Numbered from the stretch's first letter, positions 55,306-64,000 are shown. The stretch is 64,000 bases of DNA from Sphingomonas aurea (GCF_030678875.1 NZ_JAUUDS010000004.1:124001-188000); one strand, 5' to 3'. Notes: a model not told the origin generated them from the sequence alone. A program made the numbers and translations.

Positions 55306-56508
55306 TCAGACCCGTTCCAGCATCAGCGCGATCCCCTGCCCCACGCCGACGCACATGAACGCCATCGCATAGCGGCCGCCGGTGCGGTGCAGCTCCTCGA
55401 CCGCCGACAGGGTGATGCGCGCACCCGACATGCCGAGCGGGTGGCCGAGCGCGATGGCGCCACCATTGCGGTTCACCCGCGGGTCGTCCCACGCGATGCA
55501 CAGGTCGCGCAGCGTCGCGATCGCCTGGCTGGCGAACGCCTCGTTCAGTTCGATGACGTCGAGCCGATCGAGCGCGATGCCGGTGCGGTGCGCCAGTCTG
55601 CGCGCCGCCTCTATCGGACCGACGCCCATGATCCGTGGTGCGATGCCGGCCGCTGCCATGCCGAGCACCCTTGCCCGCGGTGTCAGGCCGTGGCGCGCCG
55701 CCGCGGCCTCCGACGCGACCAGCATGGCCGCGGCCCCATCGTTCAGCCCGGAAGCATTGCCGGCGGTCACCGTGCCATCGGCGCGCACCACCGGCTTCAG
55801 CTGCGCGAGCGCGGCGAGGCTGGTGGCGCGCGGGTGCTCGTCCTGCGCGAACAGGATCGGCTCGCCCTTGCGCTGCGGGATCTCGACCGGCACGATCTCC
55901 GCGGCCATGCGCCCGCTGGCGATCGCCGCGGCGGCCTTTTCCTGGCTGGCGAGCGCGAACCGGTCCTGCTCCTCGCGCGACACCTGCCACTGGTCGGCGA
56001 CGTTCTCGCCCGTCTCGGGCATCGAATCGACGCCGTACGCATGCCGCATCGCCGGATTGACGAAACGCCAGCCGAGGACCGTATCCTGCAGCGTCTGCGC
56101 GCGGTCGAACGGGCCCGCCGCCTTGCCCAAAACATAGGGCGCACGGGTCATGCTCTCGACCCCGCCGGCAATCATCAGCTCGGCGTCGCCGGCGCGGATC
56201 GCTTGCGCGGCCGATCCGACCGCGTTCAGCCCCGACCCGCACAGCCGATTGACGGTCACCCCCGCCACCGTATCCGGCAGACCGGCGAGCAGCACCGCCA
56301 TGCGTGCGACGTTGCGATTGTCCTCACCCGCCTGATTGGCGCAGCCCAGGATCGCATCGTCGACCGCCGCCCAATCGACGTGCCGATTGCGCGCCGCGAG
56401 CGCACGGATCGGCACGGCGGCGAGATCGTCGGCACGGATCGTCGACAGTCCGCCGTTCAGCTTCCCGATCGGGGTACGGACGGCGTCGCAGATATAGGCG
56501 TCGGGCAT
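55306..56508 (-). CDS. pcaF: 3-oxoadipyl-CoA-type thiolase
   Basis: A 400-residue thiolase. The acyl-binding Cys is in VNRLCGSGLNAVGSA (near residue 90). The opening YICDAVRTPIGKLNGGL, the block GCANQAGEDNRNVARMA and YGVDSMPETGENVA are typical of PcaF/PaaJ (3-oxoadipyl-CoA thiolase). The catalytic His is in ALGHPLGMSGAR and the second Cys in AFMCVGVGQGIALML. It cuts 3-oxoacyl-CoA to acetyl-CoA and a shorter acyl-CoA. It pairs with the PaaG-like gene downstream, so the two likely share a ring-cleavage or beta-oxidation path. It is divergent from an SDR gene. Confidence 0.9.
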   Translation of the reverse strand: MPDAYICDAVRTPIGKLNGGLSTIRADDLAAVPIRALAARNRHVDWAAVDDAILGCANQAGEDNRNVARMAVLLAGLPDTVAGVTVNRLCGSGLNAVGSAAQAIRAGDAELMIAGGVESMTRAPYVLGKAAGPFDRAQTLQDTVLGWRFVNPAMRHAYGVDSMPETGENVADQWQVSREEQDRFALASQEKAAAAIASGRMAAEIVPVEIPQRKGEPILFAQDEHPRATSLAALAQLKPVVRADGTVTAGNASGLNDGAAAMLVASEAAAARHGLTPRARVLGMAAAGIAPRIMGVGPIEAARRLAHRTGIALDRLDVIELNEAFASQAIATLRDLCIAWDDPRVNRNGGAIALGHPLGMSGARITLSAVEELHRTGGRYAMAFMCVGVGQGIALMLERV

Positions 56509-56681
56509 ATGACCTCGCGCTTGGGTGACTGGATGATGCGCAGCGATACCGCGCCCCGACGGTGGTCTGCCATAGCCGCGTCGGCGGCACTGCGACATTC
56601 CAACCGTGATTTACATCCGCCCGCCCGGCCGCGCGTGACCGCACCCGCCTGCCCACCTAGCATCCGGTCGTGGACAGGATC

Positions 56682-57407
56682 ATGAGCGGAACGGCGCTGG
56701 TCACGGGCGGCGCGCGCGGCATCGGCGCGGCAACGGCAGAGGCCCTGGAGCGGGCGGGCTGGCGCGTGCTGGCCGCCGATATCGACGCACGGGCGGTCGC
56801 CGAAGCGGATACAGGCTGGTGTGCCGCCGGTCGGGCCATCGCCGGTGTTCAACTCGACGTGACCGACCGAGCGGCGGTCGGCGCGCTGCTCGACGCGCAC
56901 GGGCCGGTGACGCTGGTCGTCAACAATGCCGCAGTGCCGGCCGACATGCTCCCATTCGCCGATCTGACGGCACCTCAGTTCGAACGGGCTTTGCGCATCA
57001 ACGTGCTCGGCAGCTTCATCGTCGGGCAGGAGGCGGCGCGGCGGATGACGGGCGGCGCGATCGTCAACATCGCCTCGCGCGGGTATCTGGGCGGCATCGG
57101 CGGCGCACATTACGTCGCCTCCAAGGCGGCGGTGGTCGGGCTGACCCGCGCGATGGCGATCGAACTCCGCTGGCGCGGCATCGCGGTGAACGCGGTCGCT
57201 CCGGGCATGGTGGACACTCGCATGATCAAGCATTTCACCCCGGCGATGCGCGCCCGCCTGACCGAGCTTGAGCCGAGCGGCGGCGCGCTCGACCCGCAGG
57301 TCATCGCCGACACGATCGTCTTCCTCGCCTCTCCCGCAGGCCGCGCGATGAGCGGGCAGGTGCTGCTGGTCGACGGCGGCAAGGCGCTCGGCGTGGCCCT
57401 TTACTGA
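56682..57407 (+). CDS. SDR family oxidoreductase
   Basis: A 241-residue short-chain dehydrogenase. TGGARGIGAATAEAL is the cofactor motif, NNAAVP the structural motif, NIASRGY with HYVASKAAV the Ser-Tyr-Lys set, and NAVAPGMVDTRM the PG motif. ATG 56682 is preferred (ACAGGATC upstream); GTG 56670 is an alternative. It starts 173 bp from the divergent thiolase gene and is followed after 9 bp by an SDR-like protein that lacks catalytic residues. It may oxidise a hydroxyacyl-CoA. Confidence 0.9.
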   Translation: MSGTALVTGGARGIGAATAEALERAGWRVLAADIDARAVAEADTGWCAAGRAIAGVQLDVTDRAAVGALLDAHGPVTLVVNNAAVPADMLPFADLTAPQFERALRINVLGSFIVGQEAARRMTGGAIVNIASRGYLGGIGGAHYVASKAAVVGLTRAMAIELRWRGIAVNAVAPGMVDTRMIKHFTPAMRARLTELEPSGGALDPQVIADTIVFLASPAGRAMSGQVLLVDGGKALGVALY

Positions 57408-57416
57408 GGCGGAGAC

Positions 57417-57959
57417 ATGATGGCTGCACGATCCCTGCTGGTACTGGGCAAAGCGGACGGCGTTGCCGCCGCGATCGGTGCGGTGCTGTGCGCCGGCGAC
57501 TATTCTCCCGTTGCGGAGGGACAGATCGCCGACGCGATCCTGATCGACGGTGTCGATGAGGCGCCCGACACCCCGTTCCTCGACCTGACGGAAGAGGCGT
57601 TCGTGGCGCAGGCGATCGACGCTACGCTTGACCGGCGCGCCGCCCTGCTGACCGCGCTGGAATGCGCCGCGGCGGATGCGGCGATCCTGGTGATCGCGTC
57701 GGACGCGTATCTGGGGCGGTGGCACGGCGCCGGACAGGCGGCGGGCAGCGCGGCGCTGATCGGCATGATGCGCAGCGTCGCGATGGAGCATGGCCGCTCC
57801 GGCCTGCGCGTCAACGCGCTGGCGCTGCCTTCCGGGGTCGACCCCGAGGCGGCCGCCGTCCTGGCCGCGGCGCTGATCGAGAGCCCCGCCGCACACGGCC
57901 AGTGCGTGCTGGCCGACGGCGGCGACAATCTGAAGCTGCGTCAGGCGCGGCGACGCTGA
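57417..57959 (+). CDS. SDR-like protein lacking catalytic residues
   Basis: A 180-residue protein that resembles the C-terminal half of an SDR: ILVIASDAYLGRWHGAG, GSAALIGMMRSVAMEHGRSG, LRVNALALPSGVDP and GQCVLADGGDNLKL. The TGxxxGxG cofactor motif is absent and the YxxxK pair is replaced in GQAAGSAAL. It is shorter than a full SDR (about 250). It directly follows an active SDR gene, so a heterodimer with that enzyme is possible, as in FabG-type pseudo-subunits. ATG 57417 or 57420 may be used; GGAG suits 57420 better. Confidence 0.75.
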   Translation: MMAARSLLVLGKADGVAAAIGAVLCAGDYSPVAEGQIADAILIDGVDEAPDTPFLDLTEEAFVAQAIDATLDRRAALLTALECAAADAAILVIASDAYLGRWHGAGQAAGSAALIGMMRSVAMEHGRSGLRVNALALPSGVDPEAAAVLAAALIESPAAHGQCVLADGGDNLKLRQARRR

Positions 57960-57963
57960 GCCG

Positions 57964-59577
57964 CTACGCGGTTTCCAGCCCCAGTTCCCGCATCGCGATG
58001 GTGAGTGCGGTACGATAGTCGCTCTTGCCGCTGGCGTGGCGCGGCAGGGTGTCGAGCAGGATGATGTGCTTGGGCATCTTGTACGCTGCCAGTTCGGCCA
58101 GCATCTCGCGCTGTGCGACGCCTGCATCGTACCGATCGGTGACGCAGGCCAGCGCCACGACCTTCCGCCCCCAGACCGGGTCGGGCACACCGACGACGAT
58201 CGCGTCCTCGATCCCCGACGCACGCTTCATCGCCTCTTCCACCTCTTCGGCGAACACCTTCTCGCCGCCGGTGTTGATGACCATGTTACCGCGGCCGACC
58301 AGCCGCAGCCGGCCGTCCGCCTCGCGCACCGCCATGTCGCCGGGGATCGCCAGCACCTCGTCGCCGATCCGGCGATAGGTCGCGGCGGTCTTGGCCGGGT
58401 CGCCGTGATAGCCCAGGCCGAACGGCGCGCGGCGCGCCAGCCAACCCTCGCCCGGCTGGTCCGCCTCCAGCACGCGGTCGGTTTCCGGCTCGACCAGCAC
58501 GGTGTGGCGGCCGGGCTCGAACCAGCCGGTCGGCGTCTCGCTGGTCGCGGTGGTGATCGCGTACCCGAAGCCGGACGCCTCGGAGGCACCCAAGATGTCG
58601 ACCAGCGTCAGCTGCGGGATGGCGTCGACCAGCACCCGCTTCACCTCACGACTCCACATCAGCCCGGCGGACGAGATGACGCGCAGCGACGAAAGGTCCC
58701 ATCGGCCGGGATGACGCTGCAACGCCTGCGCCATCGGCCGGGCGAAGACGTCGCCGACGATCAGGATGCGGGTGGCGCGCGTCCGCTCCGCCTCGTCCCA
58801 CAGGCGTTCGGCGTCGAAGCGGGTGTCGGGCAGCAGCACCGCGGTGCCGCCGCCCACCAGCTCCGCCATAGAGCTGTTCAGCCCGGCACCGTGCATCAGC
58901 GGACAGGCCGGGATGACCCGGCCGGGCAGTGGGTTCTCCGCCACCATCGCAACATGGTCGGCCATGGTCCGCACGACCGTCTTGATCGTCGGCGCCTCCA
59001 GCTGCGACACGCGCGCGTCGCCCGACCGCCACATCACGCCCTTGGGCTTGCCGGTCGTGCCGCCGGTATAGAGCAGATACCCATCCTCGGGCGAGCGGGT
59101 GATGTCGAGCGGGCGGCCATCGCCCTCCCCGACCATCGCGTCGTATTGGCCGCCGTCGATCTGCACCGCCAGCGCCAGCGACGGCAGCAGCGGCGCGACC
59201 AGCTCGGCGAACTCCGCCTGATAGAACAGGCCCTGCGCCTGGCAGTCCTGCAGGACATAATCGATCTCGCCGGTCGTGTAGCGATAGTTGATATTGACGT
59301 GGCTCAGCCGGGCCTTGAACGCGGCACAGGCGATCTCGATGAACTCGGGGATGTTGCGCGCCAGGATGGCGACGCGCGCGCCGGTCGGCAGCCCGGCGGC
59401 GAGCAGCGCGCGCGCGAGCCGGTTGGTGCGCGCGTCGAAGTCGGCCCAGCTGACGACGCGCTCGCCGTGGATCAGCGCGGGGCGGTCGCCCGGCACCGCC
59501 GCCGCCGTCGCGTCGAGCAGGTCGCCGAAGTTCCAGTCGCCTGCGACCGGTCGCACCGTCCCCTCCCCGGCGGTCAT
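57964..59577 (-). CDS. Acyl-CoA synthetase (AMP-binding)
   Basis: A 537-residue ANL-superfamily ligase. YTGGTTGKPKGVMW is the P-loop, GASEASGFGY the adenine region, NTGGEKVFAEEVEEAM the hinge/C-terminal core and HASGKSDYR holds the catalytic Lys. The enzyme activates a carboxylic acid as an acyl-AMP and then as a CoA thioester. Sequence alone does not give the acid. The hydratase gene lies 2 bp upstream on the same strand, so the two form an operon and the ligase likely starts the local CoA pathway. Confidence 0.92.
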   Translation of the reverse strand: MTAGEGTVRPVAGDWNFGDLLDATAAAVPGDRPALIHGERVVSWADFDARTNRLARALLAAGLPTGARVAILARNIPEFIEIACAAFKARLSHVNINYRYTTGEIDYVLQDCQAQGLFYQAEFAELVAPLLPSLALAVQIDGGQYDAMVGEGDGRPLDITRSPEDGYLLYTGGTTGKPKGVMWRSGDARVSQLEAPTIKTVVRTMADHVAMVAENPLPGRVIPACPLMHGAGLNSSMAELVGGGTAVLLPDTRFDAERLWDEAERTRATRILIVGDVFARPMAQALQRHPGRWDLSSLRVISSAGLMWSREVKRVLVDAIPQLTLVDILGASEASGFGYAITTATSETPTGWFEPGRHTVLVEPETDRVLEADQPGEGWLARRAPFGLGYHGDPAKTAATYRRIGDEVLAIPGDMAVREADGRLRLVGRGNMVINTGGEKVFAEEVEEAMKRASGIEDAIVVGVPDPVWGRKVVALACVTDRYDAGVAQREMLAELAAYKMPKHIILLDTLPRHASGKSDYRTALTIAMRELGLETA

Positions 59578-59579
59578 CG

Positions 59580-60344
59580 TCAGCGCCCCTGGAAGACCGG
59601 CGGGCGCTTCTCGACAAAGGCGGCGACGGCCTCGCGCGCGTCCTCCGACTGGGCGAGCTTGGCGGTGTTGCCCTGCTCGTACACATAACCGTCGCGCAGC
59701 GTCATGTTCTCGATCGTCCGCATCGAATCCTTGGCCAGCCGCGTCGCCAGCGGGCTCTTCGACGCGATGGTGCGCGCCATATCCATCGCAAACGGCATCA
59801 GCTCGTCATGCGGCAGGCACGCCTCGATGATGCCGCGGCGATACAGCTCCTCGGCCGGCGCGCGATAGCCGGTCAGCATCATGCGCCGCGCCAGCGAGTG
59901 CGGCAGGATGCGCGCGGCGTGCTTGCCCCCGCCCATCAGGCCGACATCGACCTCCGGCAGGCCGAATACCGCGCGCTCGGAGGCGACAATGATGTCGCAC
60001 GCCGCGACCAGCCCCAGCCCCGCACCCAGTGCCGGGCCGTTGACCGCTGCGATCGTCGGCTTGGCGTTGTCCATGATGCAGTATCCGACCTCGCGCACCC
60101 AGCGGTTGCGGCTCCAGCGCGCACCCGGCGCCGACAGGTCCATGCGGTTCTTCAACTCCGCTCCCGCGGAGAAGCACTTGCCCGCGCCGGTCAGCACGAC
60201 GCAGCGCACGTCGTCGCGGTCGTTGAAGGTGTCGAAGACGGCGATAAGCTCCTGGATGAACTCCATCGGCTGCGCATTCACCGGCGGGTTGTCGAGCGTC
60301 ACCACGGCGACGTAATCGGCGACGTCCAGCTTTATCAGGCTCAC
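59580..60344 (-). CDS. Enoyl-CoA hydratase/isomerase family protein
   Basis: A 254-residue crotonase-fold protein. GKCFSAGAELKNRM and NGPALGAGLGLVAACDIIVA form the oxyanion site, and LPEVDVGLMGGGKHAARI is the second conserved block. The GTG at 60344 follows GGGAGAGG at good spacing; ATGs further upstream lack a site. It is first in an operon with the acyl-CoA ligase. The catalytic Glu pair of classic hydratases is not fully clear, so it could be a hydratase, isomerase or hydrolase. Confidence 0.88.
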   Translation of the reverse strand: MSLIKLDVADYVAVVTLDNPPVNAQPMEFIQELIAVFDTFNDRDDVRCVVLTGAGKCFSAGAELKNRMDLSAPGARWSRNRWVREVGYCIMDNAKPTIAAVNGPALGAGLGLVAACDIIVASERAVFGLPEVDVGLMGGGKHAARILPHSLARRMMLTGYRAPAEELYRRGIIEACLPHDELMPFAMDMARTIASKSPLATRLAKDSMRTIENMTLRDGYVYEQGNTAKLAQSEDAREAVAAFVEKRPPVFQGR

Positions 60345-60602
60345 TTGCCTCTCCCACATTGCGCTTTGATTTGGCCGTATCATTGATCGGTGCGCGCCCG
60401 CGGTGAAGCCGCATCGCCGCCTGCCCGGCCCTTAATCCTATATGCGATTGCCCCGCGATCGGGCCTCCGGGTCGGATATCCCGTCTATGATATTGGCCCG
60501 CGACGGGCCGAACGCGTTGAGGGGCGACCATCCCCGTGGCGACAATGTGCGCAACGAACACGCAATATCGTGTCTTAAAAAGCCTGGGGAGGATCACACT
60601 TC

Positions 60603-62813
60603 ATGCGCGTCCAACGTCTCTCGACCCTGCTACTGCTAAGTTCGGCCCTGATCGTGACCCTGCCGGCCGCGGCGCAGACCAGCACGGATACTCCGCCGGA
60701 CATGCCCCCCGCCGCGGCGGATACGCCCGAGCAGCAGAGCAATGAAATTCCCTCTCGCAACGGCGGCCTAGACGACATCGTGGTCACCGCGACCAAGCGC
60801 GGCGAGGCGCAGAGCGTGCAGGACGTGCCCTTCGCCGTCACCGCGTTCGGCAGCAACCAGCTCGACGAACAGCACATCCGCTCGATCGCCGGGCTCAGCT
60901 ACGACATCCCGAACGTCCAGCTGACCGAACTCGGCACCGCGCCGGGCTACGCCAATTTCTCGATCCGCGGCCTCGGCATCAACAGCTCGATCCCGTCGAT
61001 CGACCCGACCGTCGGCACCTTCATCGACGGCGTCTATCTGGGCGTCGGCGGCGGCGTGGTGCTCGACACGTTCGACCTGGCGGGCGTCGAGGTGCTGCGC
61101 GGCCCACAGGGCCTGTTGTTCGGCCGCAACGTGACGGGCGGTGCCGTCGTGATCCGCTCCACCGTGCCCAGCAACACCTTCCACGTCGACTTCAAGGCGG
61201 CGCTGTCGACCGGCCTGGAAAAGAACGCCAGCATCGTCGTCAGCGGCCCGCTGGTCCAGGACAAGCTGCAGGCGAAGCTGGCCGTCTATTACAACTACGA
61301 CAATGGCTGGTTCACCAACCAGTTCAACAACAACAAGAATTTCGGCCGCGACCGTACCATGATCGTGCGCCCCGTGCTGCGCTGGACGCCGACGAGCGAC
61401 GTCGAGGCGATCCTCCGTTTCGAACATGGCGCGATGCGCGGCGACGGCGCGCGGCCGACCAATTTCGGCCTGTTCGGTGCCAACACCTTCAACATCTCGG
61501 TCAACGAGGAAGGGCTGTCGCGCAACCTGTGGAACCAGCTGAGCCTGGAGACGAATTTCGACGTCGGCTTTGGCAACGGCAAGATCACCAACATCGCCGC
61601 CTATCGCGACTTCAAGGGCGACCTCATCACCGATCTCGATGCGACGCCGCGCACCGACTACCACTTCTACACGCACACCGACCAGAACCAGTTCAGCAAC
61701 GAGCTGCGCTACGCCGGCACGTTCGGGCGCGTCGACGTGACGACCGGCCTCTACTACTTCGGCCAGCAGATCGAATATCTCGAGAAGCGGCTGCTGTCGG
61801 GCGGCAATCTGACCATCGCCGGTGGCGGTGTGCAGAACCAGCACTCCTACGGCGCCTTCGCCTCGTTCGACTGGCACCTGACCGACCAGATCACCTTGAA
61901 CATCGGCGGTCGCTATTCCAACGAGGACAAGCGCGTCCGCATCGCCAACATCGTCGCGGGCAGCTGCAACTTCGACGCGCGCACCTGCAACTACACCTTC
62001 TTCAGCAAGAAGCGCTGGGACGGCTTCACCCCGCGCCTGGGCGTGCAGTTCAAACCGACCGATCAGACCCAGCTCTACGGCTTCTACGCGCGCGGTTTCC
62101 GCAGCGGCGGCTACAATCTCCGCTCGATCAACACCGCGGTCGCACCGGGCCCGTTCGACCAGGAGGTGCAGGACTCGTTCGAGATCGGCCTGAAGCAGGA
62201 TTTCGGCCGGGTGCTGCGCGTCAATCTCGCCGGCTTCCACAACAAGATCCACAACGTCCAGCGCGAGATCGTGACCCCGGTCGCCGGCGTCGGCGCGTTC
62301 CAGGTCATCAACAACGCCGCCGACGTGACGATCAAGGGCGTGGACGCCGAAGTGGTGCTGAAGGTGCCCGGTACCGGCCTGTCGATGACCGGCCAGCTCG
62401 GCTATACCGATGGCAATTACGACCGGATCTTCGCCGACCTGAACAACGATCGGGTGATCGACGCGAAGGATTATGCCCTGATCCTGCCGCGACTGTCGAA
62501 ATGGACCTATGGCGGATCGGTCAACTACTCGCTGCCGGTCGGCGACGGCACGATCGACGCACGCGGCGCGGCCAATTACCGCAGCATCGCCTATTATAAC
62601 GAGCTGAACACCGGCATCCTGCCTGCCGCGACGATGGTCGACGCGAACCTCGCCTATTCCGTTGGCCGCTACAAATTCTCGATCTTCGGCACCAACCTGC
62701 TGAACGAGGTTACGTTTGGGATCTCCGGTCCGCTGCCCTTCTTCGCGGGCAGCACCTTCTCGGCACTGAACAAGGGCCGCGTCATCGGCGCGGAATTCCA
62801 GTACAAGTTCTGA
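60603..62813 (+). CDS. TonB-dependent receptor
   Basis: A 736-residue TBDR with a signal peptide (MRVQRLSTLLLLSSALIVTLPAAAQ), a TonB-box-like DIVVTATKRGEAQ, a plug with VEVLRGPQGLLFGRNVTGGAVV and a barrel ending GAEFQYKF. A GGGGAGG site lies upstream of ATG 60603. It is divergent from the ligase/hydratase operon (258-bp gap) and followed by a strong terminator. It is probably the outer-membrane entry for the CoA-activated substrate of this catabolic cluster. The sequence style (LGINSSIPSIDPTVG) is that of sphingomonad catabolic TBDRs. Confidence 0.95.
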   Translation: MRVQRLSTLLLLSSALIVTLPAAAQTSTDTPPDMPPAAADTPEQQSNEIPSRNGGLDDIVVTATKRGEAQSVQDVPFAVTAFGSNQLDEQHIRSIAGLSYDIPNVQLTELGTAPGYANFSIRGLGINSSIPSIDPTVGTFIDGVYLGVGGGVVLDTFDLAGVEVLRGPQGLLFGRNVTGGAVVIRSTVPSNTFHVDFKAALSTGLEKNASIVVSGPLVQDKLQAKLAVYYNYDNGWFTNQFNNNKNFGRDRTMIVRPVLRWTPTSDVEAILRFEHGAMRGDGARPTNFGLFGANTFNISVNEEGLSRNLWNQLSLETNFDVGFGNGKITNIAAYRDFKGDLITDLDATPRTDYHFYTHTDQNQFSNELRYAGTFGRVDVTTGLYYFGQQIEYLEKRLLSGGNLTIAGGGVQNQHSYGAFASFDWHLTDQITLNIGGRYSNEDKRVRIANIVAGSCNFDARTCNYTFFSKKRWDGFTPRLGVQFKPTDQTQLYGFYARGFRSGGYNLRSINTAVAPGPFDQEVQDSFEIGLKQDFGRVLRVNLAGFHNKIHNVQREIVTPVAGVGAFQVINNAADVTIKGVDAEVVLKVPGTGLSMTGQLGYTDGNYDRIFADLNNDRVIDAKDYALILPRLSKWTYGGSVNYSLPVGDGTIDARGAANYRSIAYYNELNTGILPAATMVDANLAYSVGRYKFSIFGTNLLNEVTFGISGPLPFFAGSTFSALNKGRVIGAEFQYKF

Positions 62814-62832
62814 ACGCCGGACGATTCCGAGG

Positions 62833-62865
62833 GAGGCGCCGACCCGAGTGGTCGGCGCCTCTTTT
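62833..62865 (+). terminator. Rho-independent terminator after TBDR
   Basis: A perfect 11-bp stem (62833-62843 with 62851-62861; GAGGCGCCGAC paired with GTCGGCGCCTC), a 7-nt loop and a TTTT tract. It sits 19 bp after the TBDR stop and against the stop of the convergent SDR gene. Confidence 0.88.
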
Positions 62866-64000
62866 CTATTCTGCCGCCGGGCCGACGTCGCCATAAGCGG
62901 AATAGCCGCCGTCGACCGCATAGCTCATGCCGGTGACGTAGGAGGCCGCGTCCGACGCAAGGAAAGCGACGGCGTCCGCCACCTCGTCCGGCTGGCCCAA
63001 CCGCCCCATCGGCACGCGCGCGCGGATCGCGTCTAGGTCGCGCAAGCCTGCATCGGCAAGCCCCTGGATCCCGGGCGTCGATATGTACCCCGGCGCGACC
63101 GCATTGACGCGAATGCCATGCTCCGCCCACTCGCAGGCCAGGCTCTTGGTCAGCATCGTCACGCCCGCCTTGGCCGCGCAATAGGCGTTGCGCCGCGGCA
63201 GGCCGCCGGTCGCCGCGATCGACGACAGGTTGACGATCGCACCGCCCCGTCCGCCCGCGACCATGCTCCGCGCCACCGCGCGCGACGCGATCAGCGTTCC
63301 GGTCAGGTCGACGTCGAAGACGCGGCGGAAGCGCTTGGTCGCCTGATCGATCGTCGCCTCGAAGCGGTCGGCGATGCCGGCGGCGTTGACCAGCACGGCA
63401 ACGGGGCCGTGATCGCGCACCACCGCCGCGACCGCCGCCTCCACCGCCGCCTCGTCGGTCACGTCGACCGGGATGTCGGCAGTGCGATCCAGTACCGCCA
63501 CCGTCCGGCCTGCTGCCGCGAGCCGCGCCGCAACCGCCGCGCCGATCCCGGACGCGCCGCCGGTCACGATCGCGCAGCCCGCCGGCACCTGTCCACCGAC
63601 GGCCGCGACCGACGCCGGCGCGCGACCGCCATAGGCCGCCACCCCGCCATCGGCGACGATCGCGGCGCCGGTGACGTAGGGGGCGTCGGCGACATGGGCG
63701 ATCACCGCTGCGATCTCCGCGGGTTCCGCCATCCGGCCGAGCGGCACCGCCGCCCCTGCGACCGCAGGATCGAACTTGCCCGCGCGCTCCAGCGAAGCGA
63801 GGATCTCGGTCCGGACATAGCCGGGCAGCACCGCGTTGACGCGCACCCCGCCCGCCGCCCACTCGCAGGCCAGGGCACGGGTCAGGCCCAGCACCGCCGC
63901 CTTGGTCATGCTGTACGGCGTTCGCCCCGGCAGCGCGGCAAGCGCGGCGCCGGACGACAGGTTGACGATCGCACCACCGCCCTGCGCCAGCATCACCCGC
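62866..64000 (-). CDS. Tandem two-domain SDR protein, cut by the window end
   Basis: Partial gene: the 5' part lies beyond base 64000. At least 378 residues are visible. The first visible part is the C-terminal half of one SDR domain (SGAALAALPGRTPYSMTKAA, then NAVLPGYVRTEI). The second is a complete SDR with TGGASGIGAAVAARL, NAAG, NLSSIAATGGLPRRNAYCAAK and NAVAPGYISTPG. Both domains keep YxxxK. Two fused SDRs would give a protein of about 510-520 residues with two active sites. The gene is convergent with the TBDR and shares the terminator region. Confidence 0.9.
   Translation of the reverse strand, partial: RVMLAQGGGAIVNLSSGAALAALPGRTPYSMTKAAVLGLTRALACEWAAGGVRVNAVLPGYVRTEILASLERAGKFDPAVAGAAVPLGRMAEPAEIAAVIAHVADAPYVTGAAIVADGGVAAYGGRAPASVAAVGGQVPAGCAIVTGGASGIGAAVAARLAAAGRTVAVLDRTADIPVDVTDEAAVEAAVAAVVRDHGPVAVLVNAAGIADRFEATIDQATKRFRRVFDVDLTGTLIASRAVARSMVAGGRGGAIVNLSSIAATGGLPRRNAYCAAKAGVTMLTKSLACEWAEHGIRVNAVAPGYISTPGIQGLADAGLRDLDAIRARVPMGRLGQPDEVADAVAFLASDAASYVTGMSYAVDGGYSAYGDVGPAAE

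Noticed and set aside
54509-56508. Complete phenylacetate degradation operon
   Set aside because: Only PaaG-like and thiolase genes are present; paaABCDE, paaK and paaZ are absent from the window.
57417-57959. Frameshift splitting one SDR at 57407
   Set aside because: The upstream SDR is complete with its own C-terminus (DGGKALGVALY), so the second frame is a separate gene, not a broken tail.
60768-62921. 717-residue minus-strand reading frame
   Set aside because: Antisense shadow of the TBDR at 60603; no signal peptide or domain.

Overview
The window looks like a chromosomal segment of a sphingomonad (Sphingomonadaceae, Alphaproteobacteria). The base composition is very high GC. There are four TonB-dependent outer-membrane receptors (TBDRs), tandem flavin-dependent halogenases linked to a TBDR and a LacI regulator, FecI/FecR signalling, and a LuxR-DUF4019 membrane regulator. 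Genes are packed into operons with ATGA or GTGA overlaps. No rRNA, tRNA, phage module, replication origin, cas gene or full insertion sequence was seen.

Layout. (1) 41-6692: a TBDR, a D-lactate-dehydrogenase-type FAD enzyme, an MFS transporter, and AraC and GntR/FCD regulators. This resembles an uptake and oxidation locus for a hydroxy acid. A perfect 31-bp inverted repeat lies inside it. (2) 7063-15609: a large TBDR, a terminator, two tryptophan-halogenase-family enzymes, a LacI regulator and an MFS transporter. A LacI-type operator lies upstream of the TBDR. (3) 15607-15796: a 190-bp MITE-like element between convergent genes, whose ends supply both stop codons. (4) 15794-20585, minus strand: MFS transporter, metallophosphoesterase, ArsB-like permease and a second LacI regulator, arranged as one operon. 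(5) 20763-25077: a DUF1624 membrane protein and copper resistance genes copAB, with copC divergent. (6) 25070-30195: a secreted endonuclease/phosphatase-fold protein, then an ECF sigma factor, FecR and a transducing TBDR. (7) 30143-38174: an envelope glycan locus with two GT4 glycosyltransferases, a GT-C enzyme, a flippase-like protein, DUF2141, a polysaccharide deacetylase, a small membrane protein, a GH130-like protein and an SDR. (8) 38331-46486: a HAD phosphatase, PdxA, and an operon of fused 5-oxoprolinase with DUF969, DUF979 and DUF2891. (9) 46504-53611: a membrane-anchored LuxR-DUF4019 protein, a PaoABC-type molybdenum aldehyde oxidoreductase and a PQQ glucose dehydrogenase. (10) 53675-54471: DUF3253 and Tag (DNA repair). 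(11) 54509-64000: a CoA-dependent catabolic cluster with PaaG-like isomerase, 3-oxoadipyl-CoA-type thiolase, SDRs (one lacking the catalytic residues, one a tandem two-domain fusion cut by the window end), acyl-CoA ligase, enoyl-CoA hydratase and a TBDR.

The overall picture is a scavenging, oxidative lifestyle. TBDRs import larger or scarce substrates across the outer membrane, MFS and DUF transporters carry them across the inner membrane, and local regulators control each locus. The most interesting parts are the halogenase pair controlled with a TBDR, the oxoprolinase-DUF969-DUF979-DUF2891 operon, the MITE that forms two stop codons, and a solitary element shaped like a type I-E CRISPR repeat. 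All assignments come from reading the sequence; no database search was run.
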